Below, one piece after another: positions 1 to 7,871 of a stretch of DNA of 64,000 bases. Under the pieces are notes generated by a model. That model was given only the letters and a program-made list of their open reading frames with translations. It was not told the origin of the DNA and ran no database searches. The translations under genes were made by a program, and so were the position numbers. Source of the DNA: CALWOS01 sp963595735 (lineage in GTDB: Bacteria; Bacillota; Clostridia; Oscillospirales; Oscillospiraceae); NCBI GenBank assembly GCA_963595735.1, contig CAVBJJ010000001.1, positions 141,208 to 205,207 of the forward strand. The letters run 5' to 3'. Each line of letters begins with the position of its first letter. Positions within the stretch are counted from its first letter, which is position 1.

Positions 1-680
1 CCATCCCCACCAAGAAGAGCCAGATCTTCTCCACCGCCGCGGATAACCAGACCTCTGTGGAAGTCAATGTCCTGCAGGGCGAGCGGGAGATGGCCGCCCA
101 CAACAAGAGCCTGGGTCGCTTCCACCTGGACGGCATTGCCCCGGCACGCCGCGGTGTGCCCCAGATCGAGGTGACCTTCGACATCGACGCCAACGGCATC
201 GTGAATGTCTCTGCCAAGGATATGGGCACCGGCAAGGAGCAGCACATCACCATCACCGCCTCCACCAACCTGAGCAAGGAAGAGATCGACAAGGCCGTGA
301 AGGAGGCCGAGCAGTTCGCCGCCGAGGACGCCAAGCGCAAGGAAGAGATCGATGTCCGCAACCAGGGCGACCAGATGGTCTACCAGACGGAGAAGACCCT
401 GGAGGAGCTTGGCGACAAGCTGGACGCCGACGAAAAGGCAGAGGTCGAGACCCCGCTGAACGCCCTGAAGGAAGCCCTCAAGGGCACCGATACCGAGGCC
501 ATCAAGTCCGCCACCGAGACCCTGACTCAGGCCTTCTACAAGGTCAGCGAGAAGCTGTACCAGCAGGCCGCGCCTCAGGGTGACGCCGCCCCCGGCGCAG
601 ACGCCGGCGCCGGTACCAACGCCGATGGCCAGCAGTACTACGACGCCGACTACACCGTCGTGGACGACGACAAGAAATAA
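1..680 (+). CDS. dnaK: Chaperone protein DnaK, C-terminal part (5' end outside window)
   Basis: Hsp70 chaperone; binds exposed hydrophobic peptides in the cytoplasm in an ATP cycle driven by DnaJ and GrpE. Only about 225 codons are present, in frame from base 3. They cover the end of the substrate-binding beta domain (VNVLQGERE, FDIDANGIVNVSAKD) and the helical lid. The protein ends in a Gly/Ala/Asp-rich linker and an acidic tail (VVDDDKK), as is usual for DnaK. The nucleotide-binding domain lies upstream of the window. dnaJ follows 189 bases later, so the two probably belong to one heat-shock operon. Identification is secure; the gene is cut by the window edge, not broken. Confidence 0.97.
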   Translation, partial: IPTKKSQIFSTAADNQTSVEVNVLQGEREMAAHNKSLGRFHLDGIAPARRGVPQIEVTFDIDANGIVNVSAKDMGTGKEQHITITASTNLSKEEIDKAVKEAEQFAAEDAKRKEEIDVRNQGDQMVYQTEKTLEELGDKLDADEKAEVETPLNALKEALKGTDTEAIKSATETLTQAFYKVSEKLYQQAAPQGDAAPGADAGAGTNADGQQYYDADYTVVDDDKK

Positions 681-729
681 AAACTCCATCCCGTACCGTT
701 CCCCTTTCGGTACAGGCTGTACGAGGGAA

Positions 730-757
730 AATCTCCGCCCTATACGGGGCGGAGATT
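730..757 (+). terminator. Hairpin between dnaK and dnaJ (possible attenuating terminator)
   Basis: Perfect 11-bp stem (730-740 with 747-757, six-base loop), followed by CTTCC rather than a T-run. It may be a weak terminator or an mRNA-stabilising or processing hairpin between the two cistrons. Confidence 0.4.
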
Positions 758-869
758 CTTCCGCAACTGTCCCCCGGTGCATTCCGCCGGGGCGAGGCGG
801 TTTTAACTCTGCTGGAACATTCCATGCAGCAGGTTCCGACAAGAGGGAGATGGCAAGGAGGGAATACTT

Positions 870-2006
870 ATGGCAGAAAAACGAGATTATTATGAAGTGT
901 TGGGGCTGAAAAAGGGCGCCTCTGCGGATGAGATCAAAAAGGCTTACCGCAAGGTTGCCAAGGCAAATCACCCCGACCTGCATCCCGGAGACAAGGAATG
1001 CGAGGCGCGCTTCAAGGAGGCCAACGAGGCCTATGAGGTGCTGTCCGACGCGGACAAAAAAGCCAAATACGACCAGTTCGGCCACGCGGCCTTTGACCCC
1101 AACGCCGGCTTTGGCGGCGGCGGTTTCGGCGGCGGCTTTGGTGGTTTTGGCGGCTTTGACGGGATCAATATTGACGATATCTTCGGCGATATTTTTGGCG
1201 GCGGCGGTCGTCGCCGTGCAGCGGCCAACGCCCCCCGCCGGGGCGAGAACCTGCAGGTCACGCTGACCATTCAGTTTGAGGAAGCCGCCTTTGGCTGCAC
1301 CCGGGAGATCAATGTGACCCGGGTGGAAAACTGCGAAAACTGCGGCGGCTCCGGCGCGGCTCCCGGCTCCAAGGTGGAGACCTGTCCGGAATGCCACGGC
1401 AGCGGCAGCGTCCGGGTACAGCAGCGCACGCCCTTTGGCGTGATGTCTTCCTCCGCCCCCTGCCCCCACTGCGGCGGCTCCGGCAAGGTGATCCACAAGC
1501 CCTGCCCGGAATGCCGGGGCAAGGGCACCGTGCGGCGCTCCCGGAAAATCAGCGTCAACATCCCCGCCGGCATCGACAACGGCCAGACCATCGCCCTGCG
1601 GGGTCAGGGTCACGCCGGCGCCAACGGCGGCCCCAGCGGCGATCTGCTGGTGATGGTGCAGGTGCGCCCGTCCAAGGAGTTCACCCGCAAGGGCAACGAC
1701 ATTTACTACGCCCTGACCATCGACATGGTGCAGGCGGCGCTGGGCGCGGAGGTGGAGGTTCCCACCCTGGACGGCGCGGTGAAGTATACCATTCCCGAGG
1801 GCACCCAAAACGGCACTGTGTTCCGCCTGCGGGACAAGGGCGTGAAGCGCCTGAACGGCAGCAGCCGTGGCGACCAGTATGTCACCGTGTCGGTGGAGAT
1901 CCCCCGGAACCTGAACGCGGAGCAGAAGGAGCTGCTGACCAAGCTGGGCGACAGTCTCCATGGCACCACGGTGGGTCTGTTCGGCCGGCGGAAAAAGAAA
2001 AAATAA
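870..2006 (+). CDS. dnaJ: Chaperone protein DnaJ (Hsp40)
   Basis: Co-chaperone that delivers clients to DnaK and stimulates its ATPase. The 378 residues show the full type I layout: J domain with the HPD motif at residues 34-36, a Gly/Phe-rich linker at about 78-115, four zinc-binding CxxCxGxG repeats (CENCGGSG, CPECHGSG, CPHCGGSG, CPECRGKG), and the C-terminal peptide-binding domains. The start follows a strong AAGGAGGG ribosome site at 855-862. The gene lies downstream of dnaK in the same direction. No second CIRCE is visible between them, so control probably comes from upstream of the window. Confidence 0.98.
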   Translation: MAEKRDYYEVLGLKKGASADEIKKAYRKVAKANHPDLHPGDKECEARFKEANEAYEVLSDADKKAKYDQFGHAAFDPNAGFGGGGFGGGFGGFGGFDGINIDDIFGDIFGGGGRRRAAANAPRRGENLQVTLTIQFEEAAFGCTREINVTRVENCENCGGSGAAPGSKVETCPECHGSGSVRVQQRTPFGVMSSSAPCPHCGGSGKVIHKPCPECRGKGTVRRSRKISVNIPAGIDNGQTIALRGQGHAGANGGPSGDLLVMVQVRPSKEFTRKGNDIYYALTIDMVQAALGAEVEVPTLDGAVKYTIPEGTQNGTVFRLRDKGVKRLNGSSRGDQYVTVSVEIPRNLNAEQKELLTKLGDSLHGTTVGLFGRRKKKK

Positions 2007-2048
2007 GCGCTTCCCCCATTTGTTTACAAAAATATCATGTTTTTGCTC

Positions 2049-2077
2049 TTGACGAAGTGGGAGAATTAGACTATTAT
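2049..2077 (+). promoter_or_regulatory. Sigma-A promoter of groES-groEL
   Basis: TTGACG (2049-2054) and TATTAT (2072-2077) with an ideal 17-base spacer, directly upstream of the CIRCE operator and 80 bases before the groES start. Confidence 0.85.
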
Positions 2078-2088
2078 GAATATCGGAT

Positions 2089-2115
2089 TTAGCACTCCGC
2101 AACAAAGAGTGCTAA
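2089..2115. promoter_or_regulatory. CIRCE operator (HrcA binding site)
   Basis: Exact match to the canonical CIRCE palindrome: TTAGCACTC, nine bases, GAGTGCTAA. It sits just downstream of the groES -10 box, where bound HrcA would block transcription. From known family behaviour, HrcA (itself a GroEL client) represses groESL except during heat stress. Confidence 0.97.
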
Positions 2116-2157
2116 ATCCCCGAAATGTGGATTATAAATTTTTTGGAGGTATATATC

Positions 2158-2442
2158 ATGAATCTGAAGCCTTTGGCTGACCGCGTTGTGCTCAAGCAGG
2201 TCGCGGCAGAGGAAAAGACCAAGAGCGGCATCATTCTCACCGCCGCCGCCCAGGAAAAGCCCGAAGTGTACGAGGTCATTGCTGTCGGCCCCGGCGGCGT
2301 TGTGGACGGCAAGGAAGTCAAAATGGAAGTCAAAACCGGCGATAAGGTCATCACCGGCAAGTACAGCGGCACCAATGTAAAGGTGGACGGCGAGGAATAC
2401 AGCATCGTCAAGCAGGGCGACATCCTGGCCATCGTGGAGTAA
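2158..2442 (+). CDS. groES: Co-chaperonin GroES
   Basis: Ten-kDa lid of the GroEL chamber; seven subunits cap the GroEL ring and close the folding cage. The 94 residues start MNLKPLADRVVLK and contain the mobile-loop region (EEKTKSGIILT). An upstream in-frame start at 2125 is rejected because GGAGGT at 2145-2150 is placed for ATG 2158 and the alignment of the family begins there. First gene of the CIRCE-controlled groES-groEL operon, 70 bases ahead of groEL. Confidence 0.98.
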   Translation: MNLKPLADRVVLKQVAAEEKTKSGIILTAAAQEKPEVYEVIAVGPGGVVDGKEVKMEVKTGDKVITGKYSGTNVKVDGEEYSIVKQGDILAIVE

Positions 2443-2512
2443 GGGAAACCCTTTCCACCGCTCCGCATACTAAGTACATTTTTATTACCGATCATCAAGG
2501 AGGATTTTGAAT

Positions 2513-4138
2513 ATGGCAAAGCAGATTCTGTACGGCGAGGAAGCCCGCCGCGCTCTGGAAGCCGGCGTCAACCAGCTGGCCGATACCGTGAAGATCACCA
2601 TGGGTCCCAAGGGCCGCAATGTGGTGCTGGATAAGAAGTTCGGCGCGCCCCTCATCACCAATGACGGCGTGACCATCGCCAAGGAGATCGAGCTGAAGGA
2701 CCCCTTTGAGAACATGGGCGCCCAGCTCATCCGCGAGGTCAGCACCAAGACCAACGACATCGCCGGCGACGGCACTACCTCCGCCACCGTGCTGGCGCAG
2801 GCCATGATCCGCGAGGGTCTGAAGAATGTGGCCGCCGGCGCCAACCCCATGGTCATGCGCCGCGGCATCCAGAAGGCCACCACCACCGCGGTGGAGACCA
2901 TCCGCGCCAACTCCAAGCCCGTGTCCGGTTCTCAGGACATCGCCCGTGTCGGCGCTGTCTCCTCCGGTGACGAGGCCATCGGTACCCTGATCGCCGAGGC
3001 CATGGAAAAGGTCTCCCGCAACGGCGTGATCACCGTGGAGGAGTCCAAGACCGCCGAGACCTACAGCGAGGTCGTGGAGGGTATGCAGTTCGACCGGGGC
3101 TACATCACCCCCTACATGGTCACCGATAACGAGAAGATGGAAGCCGTGATCGACGACGCTTACATCCTCATCACCGATAAGAAGATCTCCAACATTCAGG
3201 AGATCCTGCCCGTGCTGGAGCAGATCGTCCAGGCCGGCCGCAAGCTGGTCATCATCGCCGAGGACATCGAGGGCGAGGCGCTGGCCACCATCATCCTCAA
3301 CAAGCTGCGCGGCACCTTCTCCTGCGTCTGCGTCAAGGCACCCGGCTTTGGCGATCGCCGCAAGGATATGCTGCAGGATATCGCCATCCTCACCGGCGGT
3401 CAGGTCATTGCCAGCGAGCTGGGCATGGAACTGAAGGACGCCACCATCGACTGCCTGGGTCGCGCCCGTCAGGTCAAGGTCACCAAGGAGAACACCATCA
3501 TCGTGGACGGCGCCGGCGACAGCCAGGCCATCCAGGAGCGCCTGGGTCAGATCAAGGTTGGCATCGAGACCACCACTTCCGACTATGACCGGGAGAAGAT
3601 GCAGGAGCGTCTGGCAAAGCTGTCCGGCGGTGTTGCTGTCATCAAGGTCGGCGCTGCCACCGAGACGGAGATGAAGGAGAAGAAGCTCCGCATCGAGGAC
3701 GCACTGAACGCCACCCGCGCTGCGGTGGACGAGGGCATTGTCGCCGGCGGCGGCACGGCCTATGTCAAGGCCTCCCAGGCGGTGAATGAGCTGGTGCAGA
3801 CCCTCTCCGGCGACGAAAAGACCGGTGCGGCTCTGATCGCCCACGCCCTGACCGCGCCCATCCGTCAGATCGCCGCCAATGCCGGTCTGGAGGGTGCCGT
3901 CATCCTCGATAAGGTCGCTTCCAGCAACGACGCCGCTTTCGGCTTCAACGCCGCCAGCGAGGAGTACTGCGACATGATCCAGGCCGGTATCATCGATCCC
4001 ACCAAGGTCTGCCGCAGCGCGATCGAGAACGCCGCTTCCGTGTCCTCCATGGTGCTCACTACCGAGTCCCTGGTCACCGACATCCCCGAGCCCCCCGCGG
4101 CGGCTCCCGCAGCCCCCGACATGGGCGGCATGTACTAA
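2513..4138 (+). CDS. groEL: Chaperonin GroEL
   Basis: Sixty-kDa chaperonin forming a double heptameric ring that folds proteins in an ATP-driven cycle with GroES. The 541 residues show the ATP-binding GDGTTSATVLAQ segment, the apical domain and the C-terminal equatorial part (GIVAGGGTAYVKA). The chamber-lining tail is very short (ends DMGGMY) compared with the longer GGM repeat of many bacteria. The ATG at 2513 follows AAGGAGGA at 2498-2504; a TTG two codons upstream is the only longer option. Co-transcribed with groES and under HrcA/CIRCE control. Confidence 0.98.
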   Translation: MAKQILYGEEARRALEAGVNQLADTVKITMGPKGRNVVLDKKFGAPLITNDGVTIAKEIELKDPFENMGAQLIREVSTKTNDIAGDGTTSATVLAQAMIREGLKNVAAGANPMVMRRGIQKATTTAVETIRANSKPVSGSQDIARVGAVSSGDEAIGTLIAEAMEKVSRNGVITVEESKTAETYSEVVEGMQFDRGYITPYMVTDNEKMEAVIDDAYILITDKKISNIQEILPVLEQIVQAGRKLVIIAEDIEGEALATIILNKLRGTFSCVCVKAPGFGDRRKDMLQDIAILTGGQVIASELGMELKDATIDCLGRARQVKVTKENTIIVDGAGDSQAIQERLGQIKVGIETTTSDYDREKMQERLAKLSGGVAVIKVGAATETEMKEKKLRIEDALNATRAAVDEGIVAGGGTAYVKASQAVNELVQTLSGDEKTGAALIAHALTAPIRQIAANAGLEGAVILDKVASSNDAAFGFNAASEEYCDMIQAGIIDPTKVCRSAIENAASVSSMVLTTESLVTDIPEPPAAAPAAPDMGGMY

Positions 4139-4175
4139 GCCGAGGCTTTCGTACAATTGCATAACTGAAAAAACC

Positions 4176-4213
4176 GACGCCGGCACGCAGGATTTTGCGT
4201 GTCGGCGTTTTGG
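4176..4213 (+). terminator. Rho-independent terminator after groEL
   Basis: Thirteen-bp stem (4176-4188 with 4197-4209, including two G-T pairs), eight-base loop, then a T-run (TTTT). It ends the groESL operon and may also serve the minus-strand remnant opposite. Confidence 0.8.
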
Positions 4214-4257
4214 CGTTTCTATGTATATTTCTGCCGGTGCTTTGGGAGCGCCGGTTT

Positions 4258-4362
4258 TTATTTTTGATGCATTCTTTGGATGATGCTGAGCAGGAGCAAC
4301 AAATCGGCATCGCTCAAGTCGCGCAGCTCTGTAATACGATTGCGAATGTAAGCGTAATCCAT
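4258..4362 (-). pseudogene. Remnant of a small XRE-type regulator with internal deletion
   Basis: A 34-codon minus-strand frame, with a plausible GAGGTG ribosome site upstream of the ATG. It begins MDYAYIRNRITELR and then passes directly into a segment containing LSDADLLLLL and ending IIQRMHQK. In small clostridial helix-turn-helix (XRE) regulators, as I recall them, the first segment is the extreme N-terminus and the second is the extreme C-terminus, normally separated by about 50-90 residues that include the DNA-binding helices. The frame therefore looks like an in-frame deletion that removed the DNA-binding domain. It could still be translated as a micropeptide. Family attribution is from memory of the motif, not from a search. 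Confidence 0.55.
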
Positions 4363-4442
4363 AACACATCACCTCGGTAAAAGCATATAACCAAAGCGAA
4401 CTCCTGGTTCCAGATGAAGACCTCGTTATTCGTCATTTTTTG

Positions 4443-4471
4443 TTGATATTCCATAAATAATGTGGTATTAT
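4443..4471 (+). promoter_or_regulatory. Sigma-A promoter of the SLH surface-protein gene
   Basis: TTGATA (4443-4448) and TATTAT (4466-4471), 17-base spacer, 40 bases before the chosen start. Its position also argues against the longer frame beginning at 4470. Confidence 0.7.
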
Positions 4472-4511
4472 GCGTATAACATCTGGTGTATCATCAAAAG
4501 AGGGGTATTTT

Positions 4512-6719
4512 ATGCGAAAACGAATCATGGCTATTTTTCTTTGCCTTATGCTGACGGCGGGAACGCTTGCGCCCGCTGCATCTGCCAGCTCTGCATTTCC
4601 AGATGTATCTGATGATGCGGACTATGCATGGGCGGCGGAACTGACCCAAGAAATGGGGGTATTTACGGGGGATGAAAACGGCAATTTCAATCCCGACCAA
4701 GGCATCACCCGTGCGGAGTGTGCGGCGGTCGTGTGCCGCCTGCTGGATGCGGAGGCAGCCGCGCAGGACATGACAACCTCGGCGTTCTCGGATGTCTCGA
4801 GCTCTCACTGGGCAAACGGCTATATTGCTTGGGCGTATGATCTGGGCATCATCAACGGCTATGGCGACGGAGAGTTTGGCCCGTCGGATATGGTTACCTA
4901 TGAGCAGGCCATCAAAATGCTGATGGGGGGAATCGGATATGGGGATGCAGCGATTGACGCCGGCGGCTATCCCTATGGATATATCTCGGTTGCCAACAAC
5001 TACGGATTTCTTCGCGGCGTTGAAGACACATTTGGCGATGTGATCACACGCGCAAACATTGCTGTTGTTGTGGCAAATATGATTCAAAAAGACACGCTCG
5101 TGCCAGATAATGTAGGCAGTGTATCATCTGGTATGTCCTCAGCTTTGCCGGAGCCTGATTTATCGAGTAACGAACCGGGGAAAATGGCGCATAATATATA
5201 TGTTGACCCAGATCTTTCGGGTACGAGCCATCGGTTTAACGGATTCCTGATAGATTTCCAAGCCGAAAACGCAAGCAAAGGCACCTATTGGGCTCTTTGC
5301 AATTGGCAAATGGACACTGACTGCATTTCCTCTGGATATGCAACCGGCGGCGGTGCTTACGCAGGCCTTCAGTTGACGGATGACGGTCCAAAATCCATTC
5401 TCTCGTTCTGGGACATCGAATGGACGGACAGCCATGGACGAAGTCAAAGTATAAGTGCAGAGCGTGTCTATCCAAACGGCCAAAATAAAAACCGTTTCGA
5501 TGGCGAGGGCGAGGGCACAAACTATATTGCGAATTACCAGTGGCAACGCGGTGCATGGTATCGTATGTACCTAAACTGCTACGAGGATACCTCCAGCGGC
5601 CATACATTTGTTGAGCAATGGATTCGTTCCCTGCCAAACGGTCAGTGGGAACGAATCTGCTGCTTCGATACTAAGCTTTCCGGTTCCTGTTTTATCGGCG
5701 ATATGTCGCAGTTTATGGAAAACTATGATGCAAACCATGCTAACGAGTTGCGCAGCTTTGAATACCGCAACATCTATGTCCGCAATGCGGACAATAGCCA
5801 ATGGATCCCCATCACATCGGCCAGGGTCAGCGTTGATACTTGGTATGATAACAAAAAGGGTACCTTTGCCTTTGGTGCGACCGGAACCTCCTTCTGGGGA
5901 ATCACCCGAGGCTATGGGGCAGATACTGCCGAACCGAATAAGGCCATCAGCAAAAGCTATTCTGTCTCGGCGTTCGCCAAGCCGGACATTCCTCCATCTG
6001 CGAAGCAGCCGGGCAGCGCAACAGTTGACAAAAAGCCGACCGTGACCATCAGTGGCGAGGTATCTCCCTCCGGCACCCTAACACAGGGCAAAAACTTTGG
6101 CCTTCGGGGTACTATCTCCACGAACTGCGGCGTAATTACCAGCTTGACCGGCTCTATCCTTGATTCCTCCGGTAACACGGTAAGCGGCCAGAGCAAGACC
6201 TATACACCGAATTCTGCGTCTGTAGATATCCGGACAACCATAAATAATAATTTGATTTTCAATCGCCTCCCGGCGGGCTCCTACACATACTATGTAAAAG
6301 CAGTTGCAAAGAATGGCAGTGAGTCCAACACGCTGACGATCTCCCGTGCTTTTACGGTGGCATCCTCCGCCGGAGCATCTTATCAGAAGCCGACCATAAC
6401 TGTCCGTAACGAGGTTTCCCCCTCCGGTACCCTGACACGGGGCAAAAACTTCGGGCTTCGAGGCATCGTCTCCACAAACTGCGGCGTAATTACCAGCTTG
6501 AGCGGTTCTATCCTTGACGCCTCCGGTAACACGGTAAGCGGCCAGAGCAGAACCTACACGCCGAACGCTGCGTCCGCAGATATCCGGACGACCATAAATA
6601 ATGATTTGATTTTCAACCGGCTCTCGGCGGGTTCCTACACATATCATGTGGTGATTGTGGCAAAAAACGGGAGCGAGTCGACAACATACTACATCGACAG
6701 ATACTTTAATGTCGCATAA
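4512..6719 (+). CDS. SLH-domain surface protein with DUF3472 domain and two C-terminal repeats
   Basis: Predicted secreted cell-wall protein of 735 residues. A signal peptide occupies about residues 1-26 (MRKRIMAIFLCLMLTAG..., ending ASA). S-layer homology domains follow at about 29-195 (FPDVSDDADYAWAAEL, FSDVSSSHWANGYIAWAYDLGIINGYG), which usually bind pyruvylated wall polymers. Residues about 235-480 match the DUF3472 pattern (YAGLQLTDDG...SFWD, FDGEGEGTNY, QWQRGAWYRMYLN), a predicted beta-sandwich domain of unknown activity. Two 118-residue repeats end the protein. Start chosen at 4512 after GAGGGG. Its base composition is clearly more AT-rich and its codon use more mixed than groEL or proS around it, which suggests horizontal acquisition. 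Function beyond surface anchoring is unknown. Confidence 0.85.
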   Translation: MRKRIMAIFLCLMLTAGTLAPAASASSAFPDVSDDADYAWAAELTQEMGVFTGDENGNFNPDQGITRAECAAVVCRLLDAEAAAQDMTTSAFSDVSSSHWANGYIAWAYDLGIINGYGDGEFGPSDMVTYEQAIKMLMGGIGYGDAAIDAGGYPYGYISVANNYGFLRGVEDTFGDVITRANIAVVVANMIQKDTLVPDNVGSVSSGMSSALPEPDLSSNEPGKMAHNIYVDPDLSGTSHRFNGFLIDFQAENASKGTYWALCNWQMDTDCISSGYATGGGAYAGLQLTDDGPKSILSFWDIEWTDSHGRSQSISAERVYPNGQNKNRFDGEGEGTNYIANYQWQRGAWYRMYLNCYEDTSSGHTFVEQWIRSLPNGQWERICCFDTKLSGSCFIGDMSQFMENYDANHANELRSFEYRNIYVRNADNSQWIPITSARVSVDTWYDNKKGTFAFGATGTSFWGITRGYGADTAEPNKAISKSYSVSAFAKPDIPPSAKQPGSATVDKKPTVTISGEVSPSGTLTQGKNFGLRGTISTNCGVITSLTGSILDSSGNTVSGQSKTYTPNSASVDIRTTINNNLIFNRLPAGSYTYYVKAVAKNGSESNTLTISRAFTVASSAGASYQKPTITVRNEVSPSGTLTRGKNFGLRGIVSTNCGVITSLSGSILDASGNTVSGQSRTYTPNAASADIRTTINNDLIFNRLSAGSYTYHVVIVAKNGSESTTYYIDRYFNVA
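6013..6363 (+). repeat. Tandem repeat unit 1 in the SLH surface-protein gene
   Basis: First copy of a repeat with a 354-base period, encoding about 118 residues. Shared protein motifs are SPSGTLT, GKNFGLRG, STNCGVITSL, GNTVSGQS and AGSYTY. Probably an Ig-like or adhesin-type beta domain. Confidence 0.85.
6385..6716 (+). repeat. Tandem repeat unit 2 in the SLH surface-protein gene
   Basis: Second copy, very similar to unit 1 at DNA level (for example the shared run beginning ggcgtaattaccagcttga at 6129, recurring at 6483 with one terminal difference). The high similarity suggests recent duplication. Confidence 0.85.
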
Positions 6720-6796
6720 ATCCCACATTGGGGCTGCGAATCCCAATAAGAACACAGCTTTGGAAACATTAGACAATCACCTTTACCCTTTCCCGC

Positions 6797-6825
6797 AGGG
6801 AAGCTCTTTTCGAGCTTCCCTGTTT
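6797..6825 (+). terminator. Terminator after the SLH gene
   Basis: Ten-bp perfect stem AGGGAAGCTC/GAGCTTCCCT (6797-6806 with 6812-6821), five-base loop, then GTTTC. Nearly the same hairpin recurs at 7049-7073. Confidence 0.75.
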
Positions 6826-6861
6826 CAGTCTGTCAAAAAAACTATGTAACGGAATACCTGC

Positions 6862-7009
6862 CCTTGGCTCTCCCTCTGGGAGAGCTGTCGCCGCAGGCGA
6901 CTGAGAGGGTTCGGCTGATAAGCAAGCCCCCGGGGGGTATATGGTAGTCGTTGTTTGCCCTCTCCGTCTTCGCTGCGCTCAGCCACCTCTCCCACAGGGA
7001 GAGGCAAGG
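6862..7009. repeat. MITE-like palindromic repeat, copy A
   Basis: A 148-base imperfect long inverted repeat. The ends are CCTTGGCTCTCCC and, on the other strand, CCTTGCCTCTCCC, each followed by GGGAGAG. The inner arms (tgtcgccgcaggcgactgagaggg and ccctctccgtcttcgctgcg...) also pair. No coding capacity. A close second copy is at 12069-12217. The size, terminal inverted repeats and intergenic location fit a non-autonomous mobile element; the mobilising transposase is not in the window. Confidence 0.85.
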
Positions 7010-7048
7010 CTGTTAAAAACAGCAGACAGTATCGTTTTCCGCAGCAGC

Positions 7049-7079
7049 AGGGAAGCTCTTTTGGGGCTTCCCTATTTTT
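7049..7079 (+). terminator. Terminator-like hairpin upstream of the recombinase gene
   Basis: Stem AGGGAAGC/GCTTCCCT (7049-7056 with 7066-7073) followed by ATTTTTT, a strong intrinsic terminator. It is a near-copy of the hairpin at 6797-6821, so the MITE-like repeat is bracketed by two related hairpins. Confidence 0.75.
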
Positions 7080-7176
7080 TATCCTCTGCCCGGTTTTCCT
7101 CCCCCGGCGGGGGAAAATGCCGTAAGATAAAAGCAGCCCGGCGCGGCCGGGCAGTACGGATATGGGAGGCTTGGCA

Positions 7177-7803
7177 TTGGGTACGATTTACGGCTATATC
7201 AGAGTCAGCACCCGGGAGCAGAACGAGGCGCGCCAGCGCATCGCCCTGGGGGAAATGGCGGTGCCGGCGCAGAATATTTACATGGACAGGCAATCCGGCA
7301 AGGATTTTGACCGCCCGCAATATCTGCGGCTGCTGGGAAAGCTGAAAGAGGACGACCTGCTCTACATCAAGAGCATTGACCGTCTTGGCAGAAATTACGA
7401 CGAAATTTTGCAGCAATGGCGGCTGCTGACCAAGGAAAAACGGGTGGACATCGTGGTGCTGGATATGCCCCTGCTGGACACCCGCCGGGGCAAGGATCTG
7501 ATGGGGACTTTCCTCAGCGACATTGTGCTGCAGGTGCTGTCCTTTGTGGCGGAAAACGAGCGGGCAAGCATCCGCAGGCGGCAGGCGGAGGGCATTGCCG
7601 CGGCAAAGGCGCGGGGCGTGCGCTTTGGCAGGCCGCCCCGTCCCCTACCGGAAAATTTTCAGAGCGCCCGCAAGCGCTGGCGCGCCGGGTCGATCACCGG
7701 CACCGCCGCGGCGCAGTCCTGCGGCATGCCCCTTTCCACCTTTCGCTACCGGGCGGAGCTGTGGGAGGAGGACAGCCGGGGCAGCTCCCGCTTTCCCCCA
7801 TAA
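7177..7803 (+). CDS. Serine recombinase (resolvase/invertase family)
   Basis: Site-specific DNA recombinase of about 208 residues. The N-terminal resolvase domain shows the catalytic serine in YGYIRVSTREQN, the conserved IKSIDRLGRNYDEI segment and the R-rich ENERASIRRRQAEGI helix; a small helix-turn-helix DNA-binding region lies at the C-terminus (GTAAAQSCGMPLSTFRY). The start is probably the TTG at 7177 (product MGTIYGYIRVS), eight bases after GGGAGG; a longer ATG start at 7162 lacks a ribosome site. The single short domain separates it from large serine integrases. It lies next to the repeat and the surface gene, in keeping with an accessory island, but no att or res sites could be recognised. 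Confidence 0.9.
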   Translation: MGTIYGYIRVSTREQNEARQRIALGEMAVPAQNIYMDRQSGKDFDRPQYLRLLGKLKEDDLLYIKSIDRLGRNYDEILQQWRLLTKEKRVDIVVLDMPLLDTRRGKDLMGTFLSDIVLQVLSFVAENERASIRRRQAEGIAAAKARGVRFGRPPRPLPENFQSARKRWRAGSITGTAAAQSCGMPLSTFRYRAELWEEDSRGSSRFPP

Positions 7804-7806
7804 GCA

Positions 7807-7850
7807 CCAAAAAAGCACCGCACTCCCTGTCAAAAAGGAACGCGGTGCTT
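7807..7850 (-). terminator. Terminator of the minus-strand HAAS-like gene
   Basis: On the minus strand, AAGCACCGC pairs with GCGGTGCTT (7842-7850 with 7813-7821, 20-base loop) followed by TTTTTTGG. Lies 21 bases past the stop codon of the gene at 7872-9413. Confidence 0.75.
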
Positions 7851-7871
7851 GTGTCATATCTGCTTTGGGAT

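Noticed and set aside
4195..4380. Plus-strand 61-codon frame after groEL
   Set aside because: It starts inside the groEL terminator and is antisense to the regulator remnant; no ribosome site.
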